A stretch of DNA of 64,000 bases from Semisulcospira habei (Eukaryota; Mollusca; Gastropoda; Semisulcospiridae), in NCBI GenBank assembly GCA_036245525.1, contig BTPG01000008.1, positions 28,933,202-28,997,201 on the forward strand. Direction: 5' to 3'. Under the pieces are notes generated by a model. That model was not told the DNA's origin. It searched no databases and worked only from the letters and a program-made list of their open reading frames with translations. Below, in pieces: positions 1 through 38,600 of the stretch (positions are counted from its first letter, which is position 1; each line of letters starts with the position of its first letter). A program made the translations under genes and the position numbers.

Positions 1-2251
1 GCTGTAGCGAATCGAGGGAGGCAACCAGTGTGATTGAAACATGTCCCAACACATTTAGGGATATCATTTTTGTTTGATTTTCGCCATAAGGCCTCTTAGC
101 ACCGATCTGTTGACACGAGCCACCATGCAGCACTCGTACAGAATACAGACTAAAAAAATCTTCTACAGACACGAGACGATATACTGGGGATACAGACGTC
201 CGTCAGCACATATCTCAAAGGAAATCGACCTCCCCGCATTGATCTGTTGACACGGAACAAGCCGCAGGGTCAGAGAAGTGTCCGCAGACTTGACAGTTGA
301 CCACCGCAGATGAGGTTACTGCCAGTCCAAACACGAGCTGGGACATCTTTGACCTCCTCCATCTGAAGGGAATCGATGTAAATGTGCGTCGACAAGACGC
401 ATGAACCTTCATGAACCCCTGCGGATTGCGTTGCAATCCGCAGAGGTTCATGAAGATTCATGCCTCTTGAAGATAATAGGCTATGCTGCCGTTTCACTCC
501 CCATTCCTTACAGTATCCTCCATTCTGAATAGCTCATGGATAAGAGTATTGCCAGCGAAGGACATTGGTCTATGAAGACATGAGCTCATGGGGATCTACA
601 ACCACTGCAAGACAGAAGAGATTCGCTCCTGCTCCAACTAAAGGGTGAAACACTCAATACCCCATTCCAGCAGTGAAAAAGATTGGCCTCTAAGCTGGGA
701 AGTAATTTGGTTTGAAACTCTACAGAGATCAATGAGAAGTTGATAAGAAAAGGGACGGCCGACCACTCCAAAAAGTCGTAAATGTTGCAATAACGAACGT
801 GTCACTAACAGGTGCAATAACTCACGGAAATCTAAACGTTGCAATAAACTCGTAAGCTCCTAAACGTGGCAATAACTCGCAAGCTCCTAAACGTTGCTAT
901 AACTAATGGTGTCCCTCAACGCTGGAATAACTCACAGGTCCCGCTGTAGTGTAATAAATGCTCTCTAAGTTAAAGTTATTAACTGAAGTTTATTCATTGC
1001 TGAAAATGCAAAATCTAAAAGTTGCTATAGCTAATCGTGTCCCTAAACGTTAGAATAATTCTTAAGTCCCGTTGTAGTTCAATGAATGCTGTTTAAGTTG
1101 AAGTTAGTGGCTGAAGATTATTGAAATTATTCATTGCTGAATATGCAGAACTACAAGTAAAATCTTCTAATTTTCGCTGAAACAGTTTATAGGTGCGTTT
1201 GCAACCGTCCAATTACAGGACTGTCCACAATGTTGTCTCCCTGGATTTTCTACCGCCAACGGCGGTAGCGAATCGAGGGAGACAACAGTGTCAGGACTGC
1301 CTTCATTTTTACAGCCTAGAGTGAGAATTGTTGGTGTGTTTCTGTCAGTCCGGAAGAGACCAGCCTATAACATTCCGCTGTCTTAAATGGCAAAAGGTAC
1401 TAACGAACTCTTTTGTCTTTGTTTTGTAAAAGCTTGTTTTCCTTGTTGATGCCTTCGGTTTGACCGGCAGTGAGATCATCACACCCATATTTATAGATGT
1501 ACTATTCCTTGGCAACTGCAGTTTTAGACTATCTAGAAACTCCCTAGCAAGCTGTTTTTGATGAGTCACATACATCGCATGTCTCTGACAGCTTGCATGA
1601 TCTCCGTCAGTTCCAGTCACCCATCGCCGCAGCCCTTTCACCAGAACTGTCACAGCCGCGCAAAAGTGCATGAAGCTGAGAAGCTCCACAGAAGGGATGC
1701 GTCTGGCTGAAATGGATCTGCACATTTACATCTGTGTTCCTGAGACAGAAGAGACTATCGCGTTGTCAACTTGATTAAGTCCAGTCGTCCGTCGTACATC
1801 AGTTGATTGACAAGGCTCTTCATCCCCGTAAGCTCAGGCCTATCCAGCAGAATAAGTCATTACTAAATAAGTCTGGAACCTCCGCGGTGTCCTTCAAAGA
1901 GGTAAATGGGAATGTCTTTTGTCAACATGAGGCATCGATCTTCATGCGCCCATGCTGCCTGCAGGGGCGTATGAAGATATATGCCTCTTGTACGTGGAAC
2001 ATGATTTGCTGTTCGTGTGTAGAAAGCAGACTAAAAGAAAGAGTAGCCGCAGGGCAGTCTGGTCCCCGGAACATCCCACGACCATAATAGGATTAGTTTC
2101 TGCTGATTTTAAGATATGTCTTCTCGCATTTGCACTCAACAATCATCTGCATGAGGCACAGATCCTCATGAGCCCACGCGAGGTTGCGGGGCCTCATGAG
2201 GGTCTATACCTCTATTGCACCTATTTACATAAAATTATTGGTATTCACCTG
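1..2251. other. Non-coding left flank, probably hyccin intron
   Basis: Contents: a half hairpin at 1-38 (gcgaatcgagggaggcaacc end), CATGAG-type hairpins at 393-469, 1923-1990 and 2149-2217, the tandem repeat at 780-1160, and a gcgaatcgaggga palindrome at 1224-1291. A 126-residue open frame on the minus strand (1345-1725) has no recognisable motif. No hyccin exon was found. Confidence 0.6.
780..1160 (+). repeat. Degenerate tandem repeat
   Basis: Variants of aacgttgcaataactcg recur every 30-40 bp from 780. Longer units of about 130-145 bp at 889-1010 and 1018-1150 share tgtccct, aggtcccg/aagtcccg and ttcattgctgaa. No coding sequence. Confidence 0.6.
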
Positions 2252-2264
2252 ACAGGACATTTGT
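2252..2264. repeat. Target-site duplication, LINE 3' side
   Basis: acaggacatttgt is repeated exactly at 6199-6211. Confidence 0.88.
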
Positions 2265-5200
2265 CTCTCTCTTGGCTTGACTTCGCGAACGAAGATTTTA
2301 TAGGAGTTGCCCACGACGTCTGCAGGCTTGTTCGTGGCTGCGGAGGCCAATCCGAGACAGGCAGGTTCGACCGCAGTGGCTGCAGGGGAAGGTATGGCCA
2401 GGGTTCTGAGCTGCGGCATCTCTGTTTTTTCTCCTGAGCCGCTTGTCCTTAAGGCTAGCTCTGTGAGAGTCCTCAAAGGAGACAGCTGCCTTGTAAATGG
2501 TGGAGCGCCAGGTGTCACGGTCCGCAGCAAGCGAAGACCACTGGTGGTGGTCGATTTGGCAGGCACTAAGTGACTTCTTGAGACAGTCTTTGTATCTCTT
2601 CTTTGGTGCCCCTCTGTCACGGTGTCCAGTAGCAAGCTCGCCGAACAGGGTGATCTTTGGTAGGCGATGATCCTCCATCCTGGAGACATGCCCCGCCCAG
2701 CGGAGCTGTGTCCGCAGCAGCAAAGCCTCGATGCTCACAGTTTCAGCCTGTTCAAGGACCTCGACGTTGGTGACATAGTCACTCCAGTGAATGCCCAGGA
2801 TGGTACGCAGGCAGCGCTGGTGGAAGCGTTCGAGGAGTCGTAGTTGGCTGCGGTAGAGGGCCCAGGACTCGGAACCATACAGCAGGGTGGTGAGGACCAC
2901 AGCTCTGTACACGCTGATCTTGGTGCCTGTTTTCAGCTGTTGATTGTGCCACACCCGCTTGAAAAGTCGCCCGAAAGCGCTGTTCGCTTTTGCCAGCCTG
3001 CTGTCAAGCTCCTTGTCCAGCTTGGCGTCCGACGTGATAATGCAGCCAAGGTAAGTAAACTGGTGCACTGACTTTAGTTCAGACTCGCCAATGGTGATGT
3101 GAGGAGGGCGATACACTGTCTTGGGTGCCGGCTGATGGAGGACCTCTGTCTTTTTCAGACTGACCTCGAGTCCAAAGAGCTGGGCAGCATCTGCGAAGCA
3201 AGACGTGATGCGCTGCAGGGCTCTCTCTGTGTGTGCAACGAGGGCAGCATCATCAGCAAAAAGCAGCTCACGAATCAGTTGGTCTAGGGTTTTCGTGTGG
3301 GCCTGCAGTCGTCTGAGGTTGAACAGGCTGCCATCGAGACGATACCTGATGTACACTGCATCGTCATCATCGAGGTCCACTGTGGCCTGCTTCAACATCA
3401 TGCTAAAAAAGATGGTGAAGAGGGTCGGTGCCAGCACGCAGCCCTGCTTTACGCCGTTGAGAATAGGGAATGGTTCTGAGAGGTCATTGTTGAGTCTGAC
3501 CTGGCCTTGCTGGTCCTCGTGTAGCTGGACAATCATGTTGAGGAACTTTGGGGGACAGCCAAGTCGCTCCAGGATCTGCCACATGCCTTGCCTGCTTACA
3601 GTGTCGAACGCTTTTGTTAGGTCGACAAATGTTACGTACAGCCCTTTGTTCTGCTCGCGGCACTTCTCCTGTAGCTGTCTCAGCACAAAGACCATATCGG
3701 TGGTGCTCCTGTTTGCTCTGAAGCCACACTGGCCCTCTGGGAGTTGGTCTTCAGCGATGGCAGGTACCAGCCGATTCAGGAGCAGCCTTGCAAGGATTTT
3801 CCCAGCAATGGACAGCGTGGTAATTCCCCGATAGTTGGAACAGTCAGACTTCTCGCCTTTGTTCTTGTACAGGGTGATAACGACTGCATCACGGAGATCT
3901 TTTGGTAGTGTTCCTTCCTCCCAGCAGCAGAGAAAGAGGTCATGGAGCTTGTTGTGCAGTGCTGTGCCTCCATGTTTCCAGATCTGTGGCGGTATTCCAT
4001 CAATGCCTGCTGCTTTGCCACTCTTGAGCTGGTGGATGGCTGTGAGGGTCTCTTCAGCGGTGGGCGGTTCGTCCAATTCAACCTTTACTGGGAGGTGTGG
4101 GATTTGTAGGACGACTGCTTCTTGAACAGTGCGCTCAGCGCTGAAGAGGCTCTGAAAGTATTCCGACCAGCGGTTCAAGATGGAGGTATTATCTGTGAGG
4201 AGTGCCTGGCCATTCGCGCTTCGCAGGGGACTTTGTACCAGGTGCCTGGGACCATACACTGCTTTCAGTGCTTCGTAGAAGCCCCTGTAGTCACCATTGT
4301 CAGCACAAAGCTGGGTCCTCTGTGCAAGTCTGGTCCACCACTCATTCTGGAGATCTCTGAGCTTGCGCTGGAGACTGCTGCAGACGAGGCGGAAGGCAGA
4401 CTTCTTCACAGGGCAGGAAGGCTGGGCTAGGTGGGCCTGATGGGCGGCTCTTTTTTTTGCTAGGTGTTCCTGGATCTCTACATCGTTTTCGTCAAACCAG
4501 TCTTTGTTCTTCTTTCTGGCGAAACCCAAGACTTCTGCAGAGGATTTTGCAATAGCAGTTTTCAGTTGTTCCCAAAGTGTTTCAGGGGAGGCGTCTACTG
4601 GGTCCGCTGTGTCTTTGAGCCTGCGCTGTAAATCTGTCTGAAAGGCAGCTTTCACATCGTCACGCTGAAGGCTGGCAACGTCAAGCTTTTTCTTGGGGGG
4701 GCCCCATTTCTTGGGTTTTGGCTTGAAGTGGAGCCTGAGTTTGCAGCGGACAAGGCGGTGGTCAGTGTGGCACTCTGCGCTGGGCATCACTCTGGTGAGG
4801 AGGACGTCACTGCGGTCCCTCTGACGCACTAGGACATAGTCGATAAGGTGCCAGTGTTTGGAGCGAGGATGCAACCAGGTGGTCTTTCGACTGTCCTTTT
4901 GCTGAAAAGTAGTGTTGGTGATGACCAGTTGCTGCTCCGCACAGAACTCCAACAGTAGGCGGCCATTGTCATTGCAGTTCCCCACGCCATGCTTGCCGAG
5001 GACTCCTTTCCAGGCTTCAGAGTCCTGGCCCACTCTGGCGTTGAAGTCGCCAAGGATGATGACTTTGTCGTCTGCAGGGGTACTCTGTAGGAGGCTGCGC
5101 AGGTCAGTGTAAAACTTGTCCTTTTCAGCAGGCTCTGCCAGGAGGGTTGGGGAGTACACACTGAGAAGGGTGACGTGCTGCTGGTGTCTCAGTGGGAGGC

Positions 5201-6198
5201 GCATGGACATGATGCGGTCTGAGTGGCCCGTTGGTAGGTTTTCCAGCTTAGTCGCAATGGATGTCTTGACCATGAAACCCACGCCTGAAAGCCGTCTTTC
5301 TGATGCAGGCCTGCCTGACCAGTAGAGGGTGTACCCAGCACCAAGTTCTTGGAGGCTGCCTTCGTCCGGAAGGCGTACTTCGCTGAGCGCGGCGATGTCG
5401 ATGTTTAACCTCCGCAATTCATGGGCAATGAGGGCGGAGCGACGCTCAGGGCGTCCGCTGTCTGCTTTGTCGAGCATGGTTCGGACGTTCCAGCATGCTA
5501 CGTTGAGTCCGGTCGTGGTCGTCATGAGAGTGGATCCGTTATTCTTTCTTGTTTTTTGACCGCAGGAGAAGATGCCCGTTGACCGCGGCTAGCCAACTGG
5601 GGTTGCGAGGGGACGAGCTTTGGTTAGGCCACCTTTTCTAGGCCCCTCTCCGTGTGGAGCAAGCAGTGCTGTCCCTAGAGAAGGCTGCTTGGTCGTTCAG
5701 GGTGTGCCGAGTGATGTTGTCATCCCCAGGTCAACATCAGGCGACCAATATCCTGAACCGCCTGCATGCAGGTTTGAGACTGCGGCTTCCAGTGACATCT
5801 TTCACCTGCCGTTTCGCCCCTCGCCCGTCGCTACAGGACTTGGAATGGTCAGTGTCATGGTCCGTGGACGTTTCCTAAAGCCTGCGCGGTGGAGCTTTTT
5901 GGTGGAGTGCAGTGTGCGCAGTACTGGCCCCACCCTTTAAACCCTTGGTTCATCTGCCATGGCCTAGCAAGCTGGGACGATGGCATCGAGGTCCTCGGGT
6001 CGTAGGTTTTATATCAGACTGTCCTTGTCCTAGTCTCTGGCTCAAAAGCCTTCCCCGGAGACAAGGGGGCTTTGATGTCAGGGGTTTCCTCCCTTAGCCT
6101 TTCCGCAGCCAAGCGGCCAGGCCTGCAAGGCAGCAGGCGACTCGTGGAGGGCGGGGTCGTCTATGTCCCGTGCAGATGTGAACATCTGCCCACTGCCC
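2265..6198 (-). mobile_element. Apparently intact non-LTR retrotransposon (LINE)
   Basis: This 3.9-kb element is bounded by the 13-bp direct repeat acaggacatttgt at 2252-2264 and 6199-6211. Read on the minus strand it has a 5' leader of about 670 nt, one long ORF and a 3' UTR of only about 33 nt. The very short 3' UTR and single ORF resemble RTE-like LINEs; the clade is an inference. The perfect target duplication and open ORF indicate a recent insertion. Confidence 0.9.
2298..5525 (-). CDS. LINE polyprotein: AP-endonuclease and reverse transcriptase
   Basis: This is an uninterrupted 1075-residue ORF. An apurinic-type endonuclease occupies about residues 5-260, with ACWNVRTM, an IAALSEV glutamate block, IILGDFNARVG at 156-166 and the TDH histidine at 254-256. 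The reverse transcriptase occupies about 480-850, with KSGKAAGIDGIP at 501-512, GFR near 601, FVDLTKAFDTV near 633 and the catalytic FADD at 756-759. A Cys/His zinc-finger-like tail (CSHCGRTC...H...C, about 1049-1070) ends the protein. No stop or frameshift is visible, so it may be competent for target-primed reverse transcription. Confidence 0.93.
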   Translation of the reverse strand: MTTTTGLNVACWNVRTMLDKADSGRPERRSALIAHELRRLNIDIAALSEVRLPDEGSLQELGAGYTLYWSGRPASERRLSGVGFMVKTSIATKLENLPTGHSDRIMSMRLPLRHQQHVTLLSVYSPTLLAEPAEKDKFYTDLRSLLQSTPADDKVIILGDFNARVGQDSEAWKGVLGKHGVGNCNDNGRLLLEFCAEQQLVITNTTFQQKDSRKTTWLHPRSKHWHLIDYVLVRQRDRSDVLLTRVMPSAECHTDHRLVRCKLRLHFKPKPKKWGPPKKKLDVASLQRDDVKAAFQTDLQRRLKDTADPVDASPETLWEQLKTAIAKSSAEVLGFARKKNKDWFDENDVEIQEHLAKKRAAHQAHLAQPSCPVKKSAFRLVCSSLQRKLRDLQNEWWTRLAQRTQLCADNGDYRGFYEALKAVYGPRHLVQSPLRSANGQALLTDNTSILNRWSEYFQSLFSAERTVQEAVVLQIPHLPVKVELDEPPTAEETLTAIHQLKSGKAAGIDGIPPQIWKHGGTALHNKLHDLFLCCWEEGTLPKDLRDAVVITLYKNKGEKSDCSNYRGITTLSIAGKILARLLLNRLVPAIAEDQLPEGQCGFRANRSTTDMVFVLRQLQEKCREQNKGLYVTFVDLTKAFDTVSRQGMWQILERLGCPPKFLNMIVQLHEDQQGQVRLNNDLSEPFPILNGVKQGCVLAPTLFTIFFSMMLKQATVDLDDDDAVYIRYRLDGSLFNLRRLQAHTKTLDQLIRELLFADDAALVAHTERALQRITSCFADAAQLFGLEVSLKKTEVLHQPAPKTVYRPPHITIGESELKSVHQFTYLGCIITSDAKLDKELDSRLAKANSAFGRLFKRVWHNQQLKTGTKISVYRAVVLTTLLYGSESWALYRSQLRLLERFHQRCLRTILGIHWSDYVTNVEVLEQAETVSIEALLLRTQLRWAGHVSRMEDHRLPKITLFGELATGHRDRGAPKKRYKDCLKKSLSACQIDHHQWSSLAADRDTWRSTIYKAAVSFEDSHRASLKDKRLRRKNRDAAAQNPGHTFPCSHCGRTCLSRIGLRSHEQACRRRGQLL

Positions 6199-6211
6199 AC
6201 AGGACATTTGT
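6199..6211. repeat. Target-site duplication, LINE 5' side
   Basis: Exact partner of 2252-2264. It fixes the 5' end of the LINE at 6198. Confidence 0.88.
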
Positions 6212-33922
<27,711 letters not shown>

Positions 33923-33973
33923 GCTCACTTGTCAAGTCTGCTGCCTATCAACATAACACAATGATGGTCAAAC

Positions 33974-34112
33974 CTGAAAAAAGAGGCATTTGTAATATAT
34001 CATAAACACAGTCAGGGTTCATTCTGAAAATGTACGTACATGGGCCATGAAATGGGATGGGTCAAACGTGTGTGACACCTTCTCATCAACTGCCTGAAAT
34101 ATCCCAAAACAT

Positions 34113-34143
<31 letters not shown>

Positions 34144-35657
34144 ATGTAAGCACCTTCTCAGCAGCTGCAGATGAAACCGCTTTGAGATTCAAGAATAAAA
34201 TGTCATACTAATTAATTGCAGGTATGCCACTTGACACTTTCGCAGATGGGTCAAATGTCCCAGGTTTGCCAACATGAATAGGACATAATGTCCACAACAC
34301 AGAAGCAAGCAAAAGAAATGCAACATCATTCGCATGAAGTGTTTCTGATGACTCAAATGATGTCGCATTTCTTTCACTCATCAGTATGGTAGGTATACAT
34401 AAGATAATGTTTCACGAGTGGTCACTTTGTGCAATGCAGACTTAGAATGTTAATGTGCTACATATAATATGCAGTCCAAGATAACAGAAAAATGATTGGA
34501 CATAAACAACTTTGTTTGAGGAAAATAATAAGACATTTGACCTACTGACACCTACATTAATCGGACATTTCAGCCCTGAAATCAGACTATGACCGATGTC
34601 CGATGCCTAGTTGCACCCCTGTACCTCTAATCATAATTCATATTTACCAGTTTCAAAACTTTTCAACAATAGAAACATTCAATTCTATATCTGGTGGTTC
34701 ATAATAAAATTGCGGCATCCACCACACCCCATGTAAGTGACAATGATTTGAACTGCCATTACATTATGTGTGGCTAGCAAATTGTACAAACAAAACACAC
34801 CACTACCTGCCAAGTGTCGTTCAGTAAAAATGGATACCGTACTGTAGATCCACATGCAAGTTCCTAATTTTCAATTCGCATGCATGTAAATACAGTAGAA
34901 TGTCATCCTATGATGAATGATTTATAGGAAAATTTGCATGCATAACAGACCCATAAAGTAATTAAAGAAAGAAAGGACATTTGCAAAGGCCTCACGGCCT
35001 ATTTTGTCCTCAATAGGACTACTACACTCCTACAGAAATCATGTGAAGTTAAAACATTTGACAGCTTAGACTAGCCATACCAAGCTGTTTCAACTTTAAA
35101 ATATTCAAGCGACTTCCACTGATTAATACGTGTGCACTTGTTTGATTCATTCTCTTGCAAAATCTTGCATTTCAGGAAAGTACGGGGGCGGCATCTAAAA
35201 CCGTACGACCTGAGGTCAAGGCAAGTTTAGACTGTTGATCGATCAACAAGCAACACCAACAAACACGGAACAGAACACATCTAAATCTCTGCTGATGCAA
35301 ACAGAGCAAGGAACTAACAGAATATATGGACAACTGCACGCGTACCTCTCAATACACCCTCAATAGGTGTTTGTGCATGCCGAATTTCGTTTGTTTTGAT
35401 CACAGTCAGCAGTCACTTGGTCGCAAAGATCATCCACCTGCTGCCGAATGCCGAAGTGTGGTCGTTAGGTACGACTTCCGTTCGGTTTACGACTTAAATT
35501 TCGTCTGCTCGTTAGTCTAAAGCAATATTTTTAACAGACATAAATGTATAAATCATCAAACGTGTACAATATGAAATAAAGAGGCTGAATAATCACAAGT
35601 ATATCATAACTTTCCAGCTTCTGTCAATTTCGATATGCCGTTATCCGGTGTAGAAAA
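33974..35657. promoter_or_regulatory. Shared upstream region between hyccin and MRPL10
   Basis: The two genes point away from each other, so this 1.7 kb should contain both promoters and probably a non-coding first exon of hyccin. The most promoter-like stretch is 35380-35700, where CG dinucleotides are commoner than in the surrounding AT-rich sequence. No clear TATA box was found. The left part holds a G tract at 34113-34142 and a hairpin of the CAAAAGAAATGCGACAT family near 34310-34396. Confidence 0.4.
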
Positions 35658-38600
35658 ATGGCTGCTCTGAAGAGAGGTACCTGGTAGAGCGTCTATTATT
35701 ACGACTTTGGAGCGCTAAAATCACTTTGCTCCATACATTCGTCATCTGTAATGCGCGTTACGTACAAGGATCCCATTGTAGCTTATTTATTTTGTTTTGT
35801 GATGCACACATTTCACTCTTTTGAGAAACTTTCTCAAGGTGACGAGCAGAATTCGTCTGCTCGACGTGTTCTCCTCTCACCACCGCACGACATAAAAAAT
35901 AAAACATAATAGACATCTGACTCGCGAGTTAGTTGTTCATAGTGCATTTTTATAGTTAACAAAACTATGGAATATGTGTCAGTAAATATACGTAGGGACA
36001 TGCTGTGTCTTTTGAGCTTAATTGTAAATCGGCCATATTTTTCATACTTGGTTATTCTTTCACACATTATTATGATTACAGGTACGCTGTTTCTACCCAA
36101 GTACATGCAAGTTCGATCCCGAGGAAAAGTGAACATACAACATCCTAGGCCACGACATGATGCCCGGCGTTTATTTGAAGCCATCACCCAACCAGTCATT
36201 ATGCCAGAGTTCATTTCACCAACAGAAAAATGTGCCAGAAAATATCAGGAGCTGCTTAGCCAAGTTCAAGAGGTGTGTATTTCAGAAGGTACTAAAACTG
36301 TATGGGCTGACACATGGTGACTCTCTTTATATTTTTCCCTGCTATTATTTACACAGTGTCCTTGCCTTGGTCAGTGGGCAGATGTTCACATTTGCACGGG
36401 CCATAGACGACCCCGCCCTCCACGAGTCCCCTGCTGCCTTGCAGGTTAGGTTTTGGATAACCAAAGGCTAGGGTGCTGACATGGTACCTGATTGGGTGTA
36501 TGATCTTCCTTGATGAAGTCACCACCCAGGGCGAAGGAGTCCCATGAGGATCTCATCGGCCACGTGTCCAGGACCAAGACGAGCCACAAGTTATGTGGAG
36601 TTTCGGTTGTGGTTAACAGCCTGGAGAGGGATGGGCTCCACCAGGGATTTTTTGCCCAAGACACACCACATGCAATGACAACCTTACCTCAATCCATACC
36701 GGATCGGTCGTCGCCCGGAACACGGACCGCGCCTTCTGTCTTGCACCAGGGCAGAGGTGTTAAATGTGTTACTGGTGCACCACCAAAACTCCGTGCCAGA
36801 AACAACATCAGCATTGGCACCTGGAACATCAGAACATTGAGAACGCCTGTAAAGGTAGAGGAACTGACACACGAAATGAACAGGTACCACTGGACCATCC
36901 TTGGACTTTGCGAAGTACGATGAAAGAACCTTGGGGAAACATCAACCCAGCAAAACCACAAACTGTATTACAGTGGCAGAGAAGACAAACACGAACAGGG
37001 TGTCGGATTTCTCATCCACAAATACATCGTGAACACTGTCATGAGTTGTCAGCCAGTGTCCAGTAGGCTTATCACCAAACGCTTGAGGGCAACCCCATTG
37101 AATATCACCATTGTACAAGTTTACGCCCAAACAACAGACTATGGCGATGAGGAAATAGAAGACTTCTATGATCAACTGCAAGAAGTCCTGGACCAGACCC
37201 CCAAGAAAGACATTTTTGTGGTGCAGGGAGACTGGAATGCCAAAATAGGAGAGGATGCTGCTAGGAACTGGAAAGGAACATGCAGACACTACTGCAATGC
37301 AGAGACCAATGACAGAGGCTTAAGGCTCCTGGAATTTGCCAGCTGAAATGACTCTAAAGCTGATGAACACGTTTGGCCCACACAAAGCACCCAGAAGGTG
37401 GACATGGCACAGCCCGGACAGAGAGCACCATGACCAAATTGACTACATCATGGTGTATAGACGCTTCCAAACCAGTGTGAACATTGCCAAGACAAGAAGT
37501 TTTCCAGGAGCAGACATTGGAAGCGACCATGACTTATTGATGATGACCTTCCGACTCCGCCTAAAGAAGGTCAACAAGCAGGGTACCACCAGAATCAAGT
37601 TTGACCTCGAGAAGCTGAAAGACCCAGAGGTAGCGGAAGCCTTCCAGGCAAAGATAGGAGGAAAAATCGTGCCACTGCTACTTCTAGGTGCAGAAGACAT
37701 GGACGTGGACACACTGATCGACACATTTAACACTGCTGTAACCCAAACAGCCAGTGAGATCCTTGGCAAACACCAACAAGCAAAGAAACCTTGGGTTACA
37801 GCTGACATCTTTGTTCTATGTGACAAGCGTTGAGAATTAAAGAAAAATAAATCAGAGGTAGAAGGAGCTAAACAATACAGGGAAATTAACCAGGATATCA
37901 AGAAAAGCATGAAAAAGGCAAAGAATAAGTGGATTGAAGATCAGTGTAAACACGAAGAAAATCTGAACAAAAATAAAAGCAAAAAAGCATACCAGCTGGT
38001 GAAAGACCTGACCAGTGTAAAACAAGGACGCTCCTCGATCATTCAAGATAGTGAAGGGAACTGTCTTGTGGAAGACCAAGACATACTGAAGAGATAAACA
38101 GAGTACTGCTCAGATTTGTACAACCACCGAGCTACAGGGGACCCAGGCATACTTGCCAATCCACCCGTGACCAACAAGGGCAACTATCCCATCCTCCGAG
38201 AAGAAATAGAGGCTGCAGTGAAGTCGTTGAAAAAAGGGAAGGCAGCAGGAGCAGACAACATCCCTGCAGAGCTAGTCCAAGGGGGAGAAGACATGATAAG
38301 CACCTTACTAACAAACTGCAAAAAGATCTGGCAGTCAGGGGATTGGCCCACACCATGGACACAATCACTTATAATAACTCTCCCCAAAAAAGGCAACTTA
38401 CATCAATGCCAGAATTATCGCACGATCAGTCTTATATGCCACCCAAGCAAAGTCATGTTAAAGATCCTACTGAACAGGCTGAAACCACAGGCATAGGAAA
38501 TCATAGCTGAGGAACAGGCAGGCTTCAGACCAGGGCGCAGAACAACTGAGCAAATCTTCAACCGGAGAGTTCTATGTGAGAGGTACAACCAGCACCAGCA

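Noticed and set aside
393..469. Hairpins as microRNA precursors
   Set aside because: The same hairpin recurs dozens of times with transposon-like ends, so a mobile element is the better explanation.
6125..6198. HDV-like ribozyme at the LINE 5' end
   Set aside because: A strong hairpin is present but I could not place the full double pseudoknot, and the second LINE starts with different bases. It is left as a test only.
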